The position numbers and the translations under genes are program-made. A DNA stretch of 64,000 nucleotides from Serripes groenlandicus. Taxonomy: Eukaryota > Mollusca > Bivalvia > Cardiida > Cardiidae. The stretch is taken from assembly GCA_031761405.1 (NCBI GenBank), contig JASEVX010000003.1, positions 144,390,350-144,454,349 of the forward strand. Reading direction: 5' to 3'. The notes under the pieces are model-generated. The model ran no database searches. It was given only the letters and a program-made list of their open reading frames with translations, and had not been told where the DNA came from. Below, one piece after another: positions 1-10,326 of this stretch (the first letter of the stretch is position 1; every line of letters begins with the position of its first letter).

Positions 1-65
1 AAGATGAGATACATTTACATCATGCAGTATAACTTAATATTAAATAATGAACATTCAAATTTCAG

Positions 66-236
66 AGTGGGACCGAAGATCTTAAAGTGTTACAAGACTC
101 GTTATTTAGTTTGCGACAAAATTTCACCGCCACAGATGCCCAGCAGCATACCATTGATACAGTAGAACAGGGTGTATCGGCCCTAATGGAAAAACTCACA
201 CAAACTGGGCTTCCACCCTCAAAATCTAGTCTACAG
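66..236 (+). CDS. DIXDC1: DIXDC1 (dixin) internal exon, coiled-coil part
   Basis: Exon of 171 bases (57 codons, phase 0 at both ends) between an acceptor ending TTTCAG and a donor CTACAG|GTAC. Only one frame is open; it begins SGTEDLKVLQ and continues with an amphipathic, Gln/Leu-rich stretch (LEQG-like motif TVEQGVSALMEKL), as expected of the coiled coil that precedes the DIX domain in dixin. On its own the exon would be ambiguous; its identity rests on four downstream exons in compatible phase that end in a DIX domain. Dixin is a cytoplasmic Wnt-pathway protein that co-polymerises with Dishevelled and Axin through DIX. The 5' part of the gene, including any calponin-homology region, lies outside the window. 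Confidence 0.72.
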
Positions 237-299
237 GTACAAATAGGCAGATTTAATCCATAAGTTTGACTTTTGAATATTTAAAAAGTTAAGTGCTTT

Positions 300-3200
300 T
301 TAGATCACCTGAGCCGAGGTGAGCTATTATGATCACTTTTTGTCCGTCGTCCGTCCGGCGTTAACTTTTAGCTTTAAACATCATCTCCTCCCAAACTCCA
401 AGGACAATTTCCGTGAAACATCACAGGACTGTTCCTCTGGTTGGCCTCTTTCAAAGTTGTTCAAAGATTTAAATTCCATTGAGAACTTTGGTTGCTGCGG
501 CATCAGAAAGGGGGCAAAAGGTCCAAACTTTAAAAATCTTCTCCTCCGAATCTGTCAGTCAGATTCAAATATAATTTGGTAGAAATGTTCATTGGGTGAC
601 CCTCTATAAAAATTGTTCAAGCCAAACTGATTGGTCGAAAAACATGGCAGTCAGGCGGCATCAAAAAAGGGGCAAAATGACAAAATTTGAAAATTCCATT
701 TTTAGCTCGACTGTTCGAAGAATATGAGAGCTTTACTACTCGCCCCAGCGTCGGCGTCGGCGTCCGGTTAAAGTTTTAGGGCAAGTTGGCATTTTCATTC
801 ATAAGTATTTGTGCTATAGCTTTCATATTTGGAATATAGTTACACCTTTAAGCTTTTTTCACATTGAATGCTGAAGATGCTGAGTGTGACCTTCTTTTTG
901 GGGTAAAAAACATGATTTTGGGAGGTTAAAGTTTTAGGGCAAGTTGGGATTTTCATTTTTTTTTAAATTTTTCTCAATAAGTACTTGTGTTAGGGCCTTC
1001 ATATTTGGAATATAATTACATACGATACCTTTCCTCATATTGTATGCTGTAAATGCTGATTTCGACTTTCTTTTTGAGGTAAAACACATGACTTTGGGTG
1101 GTTAAAGTTTTAGGGCAAGTTGGGATTTTCATTTAATTTTTTTAACTTTTCTCAATAAGCACTTGTGTTAGGGCTTTCATATTTGGAATTTAATTACATA
1201 AAATACCTTTCCTCATATTGTTAGCTGAAGATGCTGATTTGACTTTCTTTTTGAGGTAAAAAACCATGATTTTGGGTGGTTAAAGTTTTAGGGCAAGTTG
1301 GGATTTTCATTTTTTTTTTAAATTTTTCTCAATAAGCATTTGTGTTAGGGCCTTCATATTTGGAATATAATTACATATAATACTTTTTCTCGTATTGTAT
1401 GCTGAAGATGCTGATTTTGACTTTCTTTTTGATGTAAAAAACATGATTTTGGGTGGTTAAAGTTTTAGGGCAAGTTGGGATTTTCATTTAATATTTTAAT
1501 TTTTCTCAATATGCACTTGTGTTAGGGCTATCATATTTGGAATTTAATTACATATAATACCTTTCCTCATATTGTTAACTGAAGATGCTGATTTGACTTT
1601 CTTTTTGAGGTAAAAGAAATGATTTTGGGTGGTTAAAGTTTTAGGGCAAGTTGGGATTTTCATTTAATTATTTAATTTTTCTCAATAAGTACTTGTGTTA
1701 GGGCTTTCATATTTGGAATATAATTACATATTATTCCTTTTTTCACATTGTATGTTGAACATAATGGAGTGTGACCTTCTTTTTGGGGTAACAAACATTA
1801 TTTTGGTTGATTTTGAGAATTTGAGATGAATTCATTATTTTTGGTTACATTAATTTTTAATTATGATCATTCATTTATCAAATTAGTTCTTCACCATTTC
1901 AAACGGGATTTGGTGTCAAACATTTGGAAAACCTTTTTTTAAGTTTTAACATTTGCGTTTAGCTCAACGTTAAAGTTTTGATTTTAGCTCGACTAGTCGA
2001 AGAAAAATGGAACTTTACTACTCGCCCCAGTGTCGGTGTCCGGTTAATGTTTTAGGGCAAGCTGGCATTTTCATTTATAACTCTAATACCCTTCATTCAA
2101 ATCAGTCTCCATACTTCACACATTTGTTAAGGACCATCACACAATTAGGTTACATAACTCCATTGTATCCTAAATATGGAGTTATGGCCCTTGATTGACT
2201 TAGGAAATTTGATTTTTAAATTATATATATTTAAATGTATGTATCTATTCAGTTGCTTTTACATATAGAGTATATATGATTTAATAGTACTTAAAGGCAA
2301 TATACGGAAATAGTGCTTAAGTGAATAAGCGTTGTAAAGTCGAGCGCGCTGTCCTCCGACAGCTCTTGTTATGCAAATGCTTGTCTGATTTTAAGAAAAT
2401 ATAATACGAATCTTACTGTAATGATCCTCTATTTAATTTGTTTAAGCCGTTTTGATTGGTTACACAATCATAGCAACCAGGCGTCATCACAAAAGGGGTA
2501 AATTGAACTTTTAGCTACAAATGACAACCATCTCCTACCATTCCAATAGACCAATTACCACAAAACATCACAGGAATGTTCCTTTGGTGGTCCTCTTTCA
2601 AAATTGTTCAAAGATTAAAATTCCAATGAGAACTTTGGTTGCTGCGGCATCAGAAAGGGGACAAAATGTCCAAACTTTAAAAATCTTCTCCTCCGAATCT
2701 GCCTGTCAGATTCAAATATAATTTGGTAGAAATGTTCCTTGGGTGACCCTCTATAAAAATTGTTCAAGCCACACTGATTGGTCGAAAACATGGCAATCAG
2801 GCGGCATCAGAAAAGGGGCAAAATGACAAAATTTGAAAATTCAATTTTTATGAAAGTGTTTGTCTGATTTTAAGAAAATATAATACGAATCTTACTGTAA
2901 TGATCCTCTATTTAATTTGTTTAAGCCGTTTTGATTGGTTACACAATCATATCAACCAGGCGTCATCACAAAAAGGGTAAATTGAACTTTTAGCTACAAA
3001 TGACAACCAACTTCTACCATTCCAATAGACCAATTTCCACAAAACATCACAAGAATGTTCCTTTGGTGGTCCTCTTTCAAAATTGTTCAAAGATTTAAAT
3101 TCCATTGAGAACTTTGGTTGCTGCGGCATCAGAAAGTGACAAAAATACCCAAATTTTAAAATCCTTTTCCTCCATAATCTACTTGTGCGAATGCAAGATA

Positions 3201-3522
3201 ATTTGGTAGAAATGTTTCTTAAGTGACCCTCTTAATAAACTGTTGAAGCCATATTGATTTCGTTGAAAAACAGGGCAGCAAGGCGGCATCAGGAAATGTG
3301 CAAAATGACAAAAACTTTATAATTCCATTCTTATTAAAGTTCTTGTTAGATTTCTAGATATAAATGGCCTTTACTGATAAGCTGTTTCTTGAGAAGTGTC
3401 CACTCCTTTCAGTTTCATTTGCACTCCCTGATAAAAAAATTCCAGATATTTGCAGTTAAATATTTGCTACTAATTTACTATCAATTAGGTGATCGATTTA
3501 GGGCCATCTTGGCCCTCTTGTT
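300..3522 (+). mobile_element. HINE-like element A, host of a nested element
   Basis: Starts TAGATCACCTGAG, continues with the GTGAGCTATTATGATCAC and GTCCGTCGTCCGTC signatures typical of these elements here, and ends GATTTAGGGCCATCTTGGCCCTCTTGTT, a short hairpin followed by CTCTTGTT. The core is a tandem duplication of about 480 bp (units starting near 2380 and 2860, plus an upstream partial one). The first unit is cut by a second element at 703/704. These hallmarks (subterminal inverted repeats, tandem core, 3' hairpin, no target duplication) match non-autonomous Helentron-type elements; assignment to that class is inference. Confidence 0.7.
704..2370 (+). mobile_element. HINE-like element B nested in element A
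   Basis: Begins AGCTCGAC after a run of five T, ends with the stem GCTGTC/GACAGC followed by CTCTTGTT. The core is a tandem array of about six units of roughly 178 bp marked by TTAGGGCAAGTTGGGATTTT (starts near 776, 931, 1110, 1289, 1466, 1641). A second internal start-like motif (AGCTCGAC near 1987) suggests a composite or a repeated end. Removing it restores the tandem unit of element A seen intact at 2841-2860. Confidence 0.75.
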
Positions 3523-3719
3523 TATTGTAGTTGAACATGTGGATACAAATGTTGGAGACTTGTCATTTGATACAGATACATAGATGGATTGAAAATAATT
3601 TCTTGTTTTTGAAAAGAATGAAATTTGGTACATTTAACCCTTGACACATCTGCAGCATTGATTAATTTCTCTTTTTATTAGTTTTCATCTTTATACAATA
3701 AATACAGTTTCAATTATTG

Positions 3720-3797
3720 AGGTTTACCATATTTTAATCTGGATGCTTTCAAAGTTGTCCACAGCAGATATGTTGTATGTGGGAAAGAGTTGAAGAG
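3720..3797 (+). mobile_element. TTAA MITE, right-end fragment
   Basis: Contains the right-end hallmarks of the MITE family (CAAAGTTGTCC, GCAGATATGTTGTATGTGGGAAAGAGTT) but no left half. Confidence 0.6.
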
Positions 3798-3884
3798 TTT
3801 TATTGGGTGACTTCTGCCTAAGGAGTATTTTTGAACTGTTCCAAATTGAAAACATTTGCAGGCAATGGAATTGTGCCATGGATA

Positions 3885-4295
3885 TATGGTTATATTTTTT
3901 TGCAAGTTGCAACAGAAGAAATGGTTCCTTGTCTGTTGATTTGCATTGACAATTTATGTTATTTGTATTGGCAATTTATGTAATTTGTATTGGCAATATG
4001 GTTATATTTTTGGGCAAGTTGCAACGGAAGAAATGGTTCCTTGTCTGTTGATTTGCATTGACAATTTATGTTATTTGTATTGGCAATTTATGTTATGTGC
4101 ATTGAATATTTATGTTATTTGCATAGGCAATTTGTTATTTTGCCTCAACAATTTATGTTATTTGCATTTACAATTGATGTTATTTGAATTGACAATTTAA
4201 AAATGTTATTTGCATTGACAATTTTTGTTATTTTCATCGACAATTTGTTATTTGCTAGGGCAATTTATATTATTTGCATTGACAATTTATGTTGT
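3885..4295. repeat. AT-rich 22-bp minisatellite
   Basis: Degenerate tandem units of the form TTTGCATTGACAATTTATGT (about 22 bp) repeated to within about a dozen bases of the acceptor of the next DIXDC1 exon. Its proximal part is a larger duplication of about 113 bp (3885-3997 and 3998-4110), recognised by the shared GCAAGTTGCAACRGAAGAAA block. The 84-codon open frame here (3946-4200) is low-complexity repeat, not a gene. Confidence 0.8.
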
Positions 4296-4306
4296 TACAA
4301 TTCCAG

Positions 4307-4391
4307 AATTCCCCAGATCAAATAGTTTCAAGAAAATTAAACTTTGATGGTACAGGGGATATACGTCGATCACCTATAACAGCCATACCAG
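4307..4391 (+). CDS. DIXDC1: DIXDC1 exon, linker before the DIX domain
   Basis: 85-base exon after acceptor ACAATTCCAG, ending CCATACCAG|GTAGTA. In phase with the previous exon it reads NSPDQIVSRKLNFDGTGDIR and on through SPITAIP, a Ser/Pro-rich basic linker with no stop, leaving phase 1 (Gly split over the next intron). In dixins such a variable linker separates the coiled coil from DIX. Weak by itself; supported by exact phase agreement on both sides. Confidence 0.75.
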
Positions 4392-4589
4392 GTAGTAAGC
4401 AAACAAGTGAGTGGTGTGGTGCACCGTTTGTAGTGCAGATTTTATTTTACCTCTTCACTGCATGACTGGCTAATACTTTTCCCTTTGTGTGCTTTTTCCT
4501 CCATCACATTACACTTATTTATTAACATTTTGCTATTTTTCTTGGGGCTGTTCTAAGAGAAGAATGTCAGGAGGGGGAGGGAGATGCGG

Positions 4590-4760
4590 AATGACCAGCA
4601 AATACTAAGAATCTGCCGTGGCCGGGTGAATTAGAACTAAGCATTAGGGGTTTCGATCCCTATTTGGGGTGCGGCCATCATGGTGGAGTGCCCTTGGGCA
4701 AGACATATTCCCTAGTCTAGTACTGGTTTGTTTACCCAGGGATCATATATCAGTGACATG
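4590..4760 (+). repeat. tRNA-like SINE candidate
   Basis: Contains a B-box-like GGTTTCGATCCC (near 4647) and the block GTGCCCTTGGGCAAGACATATTCCCTAG. The latter is similar to GTGTCCTAGGGCAAGACTTATATCCTAG near 23260. No clear tail or target duplication seen. Confidence 0.4.
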
Positions 4761-4786
4761 TCTTGTTGATATAACTGAAATAATGT

Positions 4787-5100
4787 TGAGGCTCGTGGTG
4801 AGCTATTGTGACCAGTCTTTGGCAGTCGTCTGTCAGCACTTTGCTTCAAATGACATTTCCTCCTAGACTGCTGGGCCAATTTGATTAGACTTTACAGGGA
4901 TGTTCCTTGGGTGGTCCTCTTTCAAAGTTGTTCAAAGAATTGAATTTCATGCGATTTGATCCATTGAAAAACATGGCACCAGTGTGCGAATCTTGTTTTC
5001 CTTGTATGTATATAAAGTGAAAACTTTAAAAATCTTTCTTGTCCAAAAGTACTGGCCAGATATGAATATAATTTTGCTAAAATGTTCCTTCACTTCCAAA
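4787..5100 (+). mobile_element. HINE-like fragment
   Basis: GAGGCTCGTGGTGAGCTATTGTGACC followed by CGTCTGTCAGCAC and one core unit (CCTTGGGTGGTCCTCTTTCAAAG, AAAACATGGCACC). The 3' hairpin end is missing. Followed at 5170-5215 by a MITE right end ending GGGAAAGGGTTAA. Confidence 0.55.
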
Positions 5101-5261
5101 AATTCCGATTGAAACTCTTTAAGTTATATTAAATCTAGTGATTGGTATAGGACCATCATTGTGCTCTTAATTCAAAGTTGTCAGCTTCATAATTGTTGTA
5201 TAAGGGAAAGGGTTAAAGAAAACTTGATCAGTGTCTTTGAAAAGACTCCTATGATGTTTTT

Positions 5262-5612
5262 AGCTCACCTTGTCACATAGTGACAAGGTGAGCTTTTGTG
5301 ATCGCCCTTCATCCGTCATCTGTCCACAATTTCTTGTGAGCACGATAAAGTCTTCATTTATTATCCGATGTTTACCAAACTTATTCAGTAGCTAGGTATC
5401 CATGAGAGCTTGGTTCCTTTCAAAAACCAATTAAAATTGGCAACATGAGAGCAACATGAGAGCTAGGTTCTTTTTGAAAACCAGCCAGATCCGTCTATGC
5501 ATGACTGAATTATGAACTTAGATGGTAGTTAAATATTGATGACAGATCGGTTCCTTTCGAAAACCAGCCAGATCCATGCCAGTAGAGCAAAGGCCCTCAT
5601 GGGCCTCTTGTT
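5262..5612 (+). mobile_element. Short HINE-like element
   Basis: Begins AGCTCACCTTGTCACATAGTG, whose perfect local inverted repeat (CTCACCTTGTCAC/GTGACAAGGTGAG) forms a start hairpin. Ends AGGCCCTCATGGGCCTCTTGTT, the characteristic hairpin plus CTCTTGTT. Internal TGAGAGCTNGGTTC segments are a short tandem core. Confidence 0.75.
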
Positions 5613-5877
5613 TATAAAATGTACAATGCACTTTGCCTTTCAACCTTGGATTAAAGTTGTATCTAATTCACTTCACAACATTGTTTGCTGTAGATTCCGA
5701 TTTCACCTAGTTCTGGGCAAAAACCATGATTTTATTTGTCTTTTATATTTGCATTTCTAGTCAAAGCGGGGGACAAGGAAACACAATTATGCCCGATTTT
5801 GTTTGTTACATTTGTTTGACTTTGCTATAGATTTATTGTGTTGCCAGTCTTGGCAGGGAGATACATAGTCTATGTAA
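5613..5877. other. Intronic stretch without recognised element
   Basis: AT-rich DIXDC1 intron sequence; nothing I can support. Confidence 0.4.
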
Positions 5878-6130
5878 TCTTACCGTCCATTTATCATGCC
5901 AGTTTCTCAAGTATCTGTCATCTTGCCGTCCATTTTTCATGCCAGTCTGTCAAGTCTCTGTCATCTTGCCGTTCATTTTTCATGCCAGTCTGTCAAGTCT
6001 CTGTCATCTTGCCTCCCATTTTTCATGCCAGTCTGTCAAGTCTCTGTCATCTTGCTGTCCATTTTTCATGCCAGTCTGTCAAGTCTCTGTCATCCTGCCA
6101 TCCATCTGTCATGCCAGTCTGTCATGCTTT
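5878..6130. repeat. 43-bp tandem repeat, about 6 copies
   Basis: Units of 43 bp with consensus parts CATTTTTCATGCCAGTCTGT and CAAGTCTCTGTCATCTTGCC. Because 43 is not a multiple of three and the unit lacks stops, overlapping open frames of 84-158 codons arise in all three plus frames (5838-6415). They show one peptide theme shifted by frame, so none should be annotated as a gene. Confidence 0.9.
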
Positions 6131-6191
6131 CACTCACTGACATATTGTAAGACGAAAAAACCTTGTGATTCTTCGAACTTATGTTATACAC

Positions 6192-7242
6192 TTTTTAGCT
6201 CGACTTTTGAAAAAAACGAGAGCTATTGTCATGACCCTGGCGTCGGCAGCGGCGGCAGCGGCGGCAGCGGCGGCGGCGGCGGCGTGGTCGTCCGGTTAAG
6301 GTTTTTTGTTAGCTCAGCTTTTTTTCTGTTTTTAGCTCCACTGGCTGAAAGCCAGTCGAGCTTATGTCATGGCGAATTGTCCGTCGTGCGTCCGTGCGTA
6401 AACTTTTTCCTTTAAACAACTTCTTCTCCCTAACCACTTGGCCAATTTGGTTGAAACTTCATGGGAAGCATCCTCTCAATGTCCTCTACTAAATTCCTTC
6501 AATTTTTTTTGATCCATTCGAAATTCTGGTTTCCATGGCAACCGAAAGAAAAAAATAGTGAGAACTTAAAAAATCTTCTTCTCCAAAAGTGTCAGGCCGA
6601 TTTTCAAATAATTTTGTAGAAATGTTCCTTGGGTGACTCTTTATTAGATTCCTTCAAGAAATGTTGATTGGGCGAAAAACATGGCCGCCAGGGGGGGCGG
6701 GGCTATTTTGCCTTATATAGCTATAGTGAAAACTTGAAAAATCTTCTTCTCCGAAAGTGTTCAGCCGATTTTCAAATAATTTTGTAGAAATGTTCATTGG
6801 GTGACCCTCTATCAGATTCCTTCAAGTCATGTTGATTGGTCGAAAAACATGGCAGCCAGAGGGCGGGGCTATTTTGCCTTATATGACCATAGTGAAAACT
6901 TAAAAAATCTTCTCCTCCGAAAGTGTTTGGCTGATATTCAAATAATTTTGTAGAAATGTTTCTAGGCTTACCCTCTATCAGATTCCTTCAAGCCATGTTG
7001 ATTGGTTGAAAAATATGGCTGCCAGGGGTTGGGGCTATTTTGCCTTATATGGCTATAGTGAAAACTTAAAATATCCTCTCCTCCGAAAGTGTCGGGCCGA
7101 TTTTCAAATAATTTTGCAGAAACATTCCTTTAAGCCATGGTGGTTGTTAAAAAAAATAGCCACCAGGGGGCAGGGCTGTTTGGAGATTTTATTTTGCCTT
7201 ATGGCCGTGGAGCGATACTGGCCCTCTTGGGCCTCTTGTTTA
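6192..7242 (+). mobile_element. HINE-like cluster 1 (nested insertions)
   Basis: Starts AGCTCGACTTTTGAAAAAAACGAG, a GGC-rich block (6241-6288), then a T-run carrying a second element that starts AGCTCCACTGGCTGAAAGCCAG (about 6334) with core units of about 170 bp (ATGGCNGCCAGGGG, CTTCTCCGAAAGTGT, ATTTTGTAGAAATGTTC) and ends TGGCCCTCTTGGGCCTCTTGTT at 7242. The 87-codon open frame at 7006-7269 is core repeat. Confidence 0.7.
6241..6288. repeat. GGC/AGCGGC microsatellite
   Basis: About 48 bases of GGCAGC and GGC units within the 5' end of a HINE-like element, the most GC-rich tract in the window. Shorter forms of the same block occur at the same internal position in neighbouring elements (about 7785 and 8305). 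Confidence 0.9.
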
Positions 7243-7842
7243 ACAAACTACTACTGTTTAAGTCACTAAACTTCATAAACATAATCATAATATGTTAAAT
7301 AATAAAAGTATATAGCTGGAAATCTTTATTTGTTTCACTTAAAACTTCAAAACGTAAGGTTAAGGTTTTTTGTTTAGCTCAGCGTTTTGACAATTTTTTA
7401 CTCATGATTTTTCATATCTTAAAAACTTTTCTTTTTTTTTGCTTGAAACTTCACAAACTTGCTGAGTGTCTTAAGTTGACCTTATATAACAAGTTTCATA
7501 ACTCTGTAAATAGTATTGACAAAATTATCTCCCCATTTCGATTTAGAAAATCTACTTTGAAGGGAGAAAAATTGTGATAACTGAAACACAATTTAACCTA
7601 TAGCTTTGAAACTTATTCAATGTCTTAACATAACTTGATACAACAAGTTCCATAACCCTGAACTTAATATTGACCAAATTATCCCCCCTTTTGGACTGAA
7701 GGACTGAAGGTGTTGTCATCCGGTTTTTATTAGCTCGACTTTTGAAAAAAACGAGAGCTATTGTCTTGACCCTGGCGTCGTCGTCTGCGGCGGTGGTGGC
7801 GTGGTCGTCGGGTTAAGGTTTTTTGTTTAGCTCATTTTTAGC
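7243..7842 (+). mobile_element. HINE-like internal sequence
   Basis: Contains GGTTAAGGTTTTTTGTTTAGCTCAGCG, tandem copies of a CTTGAAACTT...AAGTTTCATAACTCTG unit, and a new AGCTCGACTTTTGAAAAAAACGAG start near 7733. Probably the core of an element whose ends were disrupted by later insertions. Confidence 0.5.
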
Positions 7843-7843
7843 T

Positions 7844-8256
7844 CACCTGTGCACGAAGTGCTCAAGGTGAGTTATTGTGATCAATCTATGTCCGTCGTCC
7901 GTCAACATTTTCTCCTCTGTAACCGGTGGGTCAACTGGGATGAAACTTCACAGAAAGCATCCTCTCAATGTTCTCACCATAATTCCTTAAAATTTTCGGG
8001 ATCCATGCAGAATTCCGGTTTCCATGGCAACGAAATGAAAAAACTTCAAAATTCTTAAAAAATCTTCTCCTCCGAAAGTGTCAGGCCAATTTTCAAATAA
8101 TTTTGTTGAAATGTTCCTAGGGTGACCCTCTATCAGATTCCTTAAAGCCAAGTTGATTGGTTGGAAACTATGCCCGCCAGATGGCGGGGCTTATATAGCT
8201 AAAGTGAAAAAAAAAATCAGGTGAGCGATTCCAGGGCCATCATGGCCCTCTTGTTT
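7844..8256 (+). mobile_element. HINE-like element in a T-run
   Basis: Begins AGCTCACCTGTGCACGAAGTGC and ends CAGGTGAGCGATTCCAGGGCCATCATGGCCCTCTTGTT. The subterminal CTCACCT / AGGTGAGC pair is an inverted repeat and GGGCCATCATGGCCC is the 3' hairpin. One core unit is present. The 69-codon open frame 7849-8058 is shadow sequence. Confidence 0.75.
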
Positions 8257-8263
8257 TATTTTT

Positions 8264-8410
8264 AGCTCGAATTTTGAAAAAAATGAGAGCTATTGTCATG
8301 ACCCTGGCGTGGTCGGCGGCGGCGTGGTCGTCCGGTTAAGGTTTTTTTTTTTTTTTTTTTTTTTTTCTCCCTATCAGTCGAGCGTCTGTGCTGTACGCGG
8401 TGCTCTTGTT
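8264..8410 (+). mobile_element. Minimal HINE-like element next to an exon
   Basis: AGCTCGAATTTTGAAAAAAATGAG start, GGC-rich block, long T-run, then CAGTCGAGCG...GTGCTCTTGTT end; the tandem core is absent. It ends 30 bases upstream of the DIXDC1 exon at 8441. Confidence 0.7.
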
Positions 8411-8440
8411 AAATATGAATGATTGTTCTTATTTCTGCAG

Positions 8441-8555
8441 GTTTTAATCCAAGAAAATTAGACTGTTCTCCAGTAAGGAGTGTACAAAATATTACAAAGG
8501 TGCTATACTTTATGGAAAGTTCTACTACGCCTGCAATGTTAACCATTCATAAACA
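8441..8555 (+). CDS. DIXDC1: DIXDC1 exon, start of the DIX domain
   Basis: 115-base exon after TTATTTCTGCAG, donor AAACA|GTAAGT. It completes the split Gly codon and reads through SPVRSVQNITKVLYFMESST and PAMLTIHK. TKVLYF is the first beta strand of DIX in dixin/Axin/Dishevelled, and the following T-P-x-M-x-x-I pattern is characteristic of dixins rather than of Axin. Ends with two bases of a Gln codon completed by the next exon. Confident because the domain continues in frame over the next two exons. Confidence 0.92.
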
Positions 8556-8689
8556 GTAAGTACATGCTTCTGTGAACACAATCATTGAGTGTAACTGTTA
8601 ACGTAGTATAGAGGGGTTTTGAGTCATCTGCCTTGAAAACTTGTCACATTCTGAAATTAGCAGTTTACTTTTGAATGAGAGTTGAACAA

Positions 8690-8765
8690 TTTTGGGAACA
8701 ATGTTTTCTAAGGGTGTTGACTGCAGAGGCATCAAATTATCTACATAAGGGAAAGGTTTAATAGT
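8690..8765. mobile_element. TTAA MITE fragment
   Basis: TTTTCTAAGGGTGTTGACTGCAGAGGC...ACATAAGGGAAAGGTTTAA: only the right end of the MITE remains. Confidence 0.5.
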
Positions 8766-9494
8766 TTGCAAATTGATGATTCCATTATCTGATGAGCTAT
8801 TTCTAGCTTGACAGTAAGCAGAATAATGTAAGATTTTCCAGTCGACTTTATTTAGTCCACTTCCATCTTCGCTTAATGAATTAAGATTGCAGATACCATA
8901 ATGGTTCTGATATTAAGCATTTTTGTTTAAACAATTTTGTCAAAATCATAATTTATAAATATCAATTCATGCAAGTCATTTCAATGAAATGAAGTTCAGT
9001 GTGTAAAACTCGAGCTTTAAAACTAATACAGTCATACTTGCGATCAGCGGCCATCAAAGGAAAAATATAAAATTGACTGCTTAAGACAGGGGGCTGCTGA
9101 TCACAAAAGTGACAACATGGTCTGATCTGATCAAGTTTTTGTCAGTTCACATATTATATAACTGCTAGGAAAGTGATCATTTACATTACAAAAAGTAAAT
9201 TTTCAGGTGCGAGTCGAATCACTTAACACACGCAATGACGTAGACCAATTGTCCATTCAACCATCGTGTCTTTTTAAACTGTTTTGCATTAATGCAAGAA
9301 ATGACGGAAGAACCCTGATTTTCCAATCGACCATCACAGCTCCTCCTGCTTAAACATCTAATACGTATCCGATTTACATTGGTCTTCTAGATCTCTTTTT
9401 TTTTTAAATCTCTGACACAAATACTATAAAGCATTGCAGATTTTTAATTCATTTGCATACCAAATAATGAATGGGAAAACTTTGCATATTTCAG

Positions 9495-9603
9495 GTTGGG
9501 TGAGATAACCTTACACGATTTTAAAGGTGCATTTGATCGTACTGGCTCTTACAGATATCACTTTAAAGCTTTAGATCCAGAGTTTGGTACTGTAAAAGAA
9601 GAG
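9495..9603 (+). CDS. DIXDC1: DIXDC1 exon, middle of the DIX domain
   Basis: 109-base exon after TATTTCAG, donor GAAGAG|GTAATA. Reads [20 protein letters not shown] then [17 protein letters not shown]. The block [18 protein letters not shown] is nearly the signature of vertebrate DIXDC1 as I know it, and separates dixin from Axin (YYF-K-like) and Dishevelled. Contributes the helix and the central strands of the head-to-tail polymerising interface. Phase 0 at its end. Confidence 0.95.
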
Positions 9604-9660
9604 GTAATATTAACAATTATCTTGCTGTATGCATGCATCTGGTCTCATTCCCATTGATGT

Positions 9661-9916
9661 TTAACACTTTTTCGACATACATCAAATCTGCAGCATATAA
9701 CTGAAAATATCGGACAAAATATGGTATGTCTCTTAATAAAAACATAATTAATGAAAAGAGTTGAAAACACAGTGGTAAAAGGAGGAATTGCATATTTTGA
9801 GCAATTTCTCCTTTAAATTCCAATGTTTCAAATATTGTCTGACTTTTGAAAACATTGGGCAATGTTTTGCCTAGAAATGTTAAAGTCGTCTGCTGCACTT
9901 ATGTAGTATATTGGAA
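9661..9916 (-). mobile_element. TTAA MITE, degenerate copy
   Basis: TTAACACTTTTTCGACATACATC at the left, CTGCAGCA, the fold-back core (AAAGGAGGAATTGCATATTTTGAGCAATTTCTCC) and GTCGTCTGCTGCA at the right. The right terminus has decayed. The 93-codon minus frame here is not a gene. Confidence 0.65.
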
Positions 9917-10326
9917 ACTGTTATACACTTTTTAGCTCGGATAAAAGAGTGGAATCTTGATAACTAAAAAGTAAATTGCTTACAATTAGATAAAAAAAAA
10001 TGCTGCAAATAAGCGTTTCTCCTTTTCCCACAATATTTTCAGTTCTATTTCAAAATAATGTTATTTTCTAAGTATTAACTGTTTTCCTCTGATGTTTTTA
10101 AAGCATATTACATAGTAAATGACGGAAGGGTTGTTAAGATTGATATAAATAAGCATTAGGTTGACAAGGCAGCTATAAAGGTAGTTTATAAATATTCTTT
10201 TTAGAATAATGAGCAATTTTTACTTTTATCCAAGGCTTTCCAACTTTCACCTAGATGTTATCAAAGTTTACTGCTGCAGATTGGTTGTATGTGGGAAAAG
10301 GTTAAAAGGTTGATTATAATTGGCTA

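Larger units (their letters stand above)
237..4306 (+). other. DIXDC1 intron, repeat-filled
   Basis: Intron between the first two visible coding exons. It holds a large HINE-like element (about 300-3520) that is itself interrupted by a second one (704-2370), the right end of a TTAA MITE (about 3720-3797, ending GGGAAAGAGTT) and an AT-rich 22-bp minisatellite that runs almost up to the acceptor at 4306. No coding sequence was seen in it; the 60-87 codon open frames are repeat copies. Confidence 0.7.

Noticed and set aside
5838..6415. Overlapping open frames of 84-158 codons on the plus strand
   Set aside because: They are the same 43-bp tandem repeat read in three frames, running into a GGC microsatellite; no splice or domain support.
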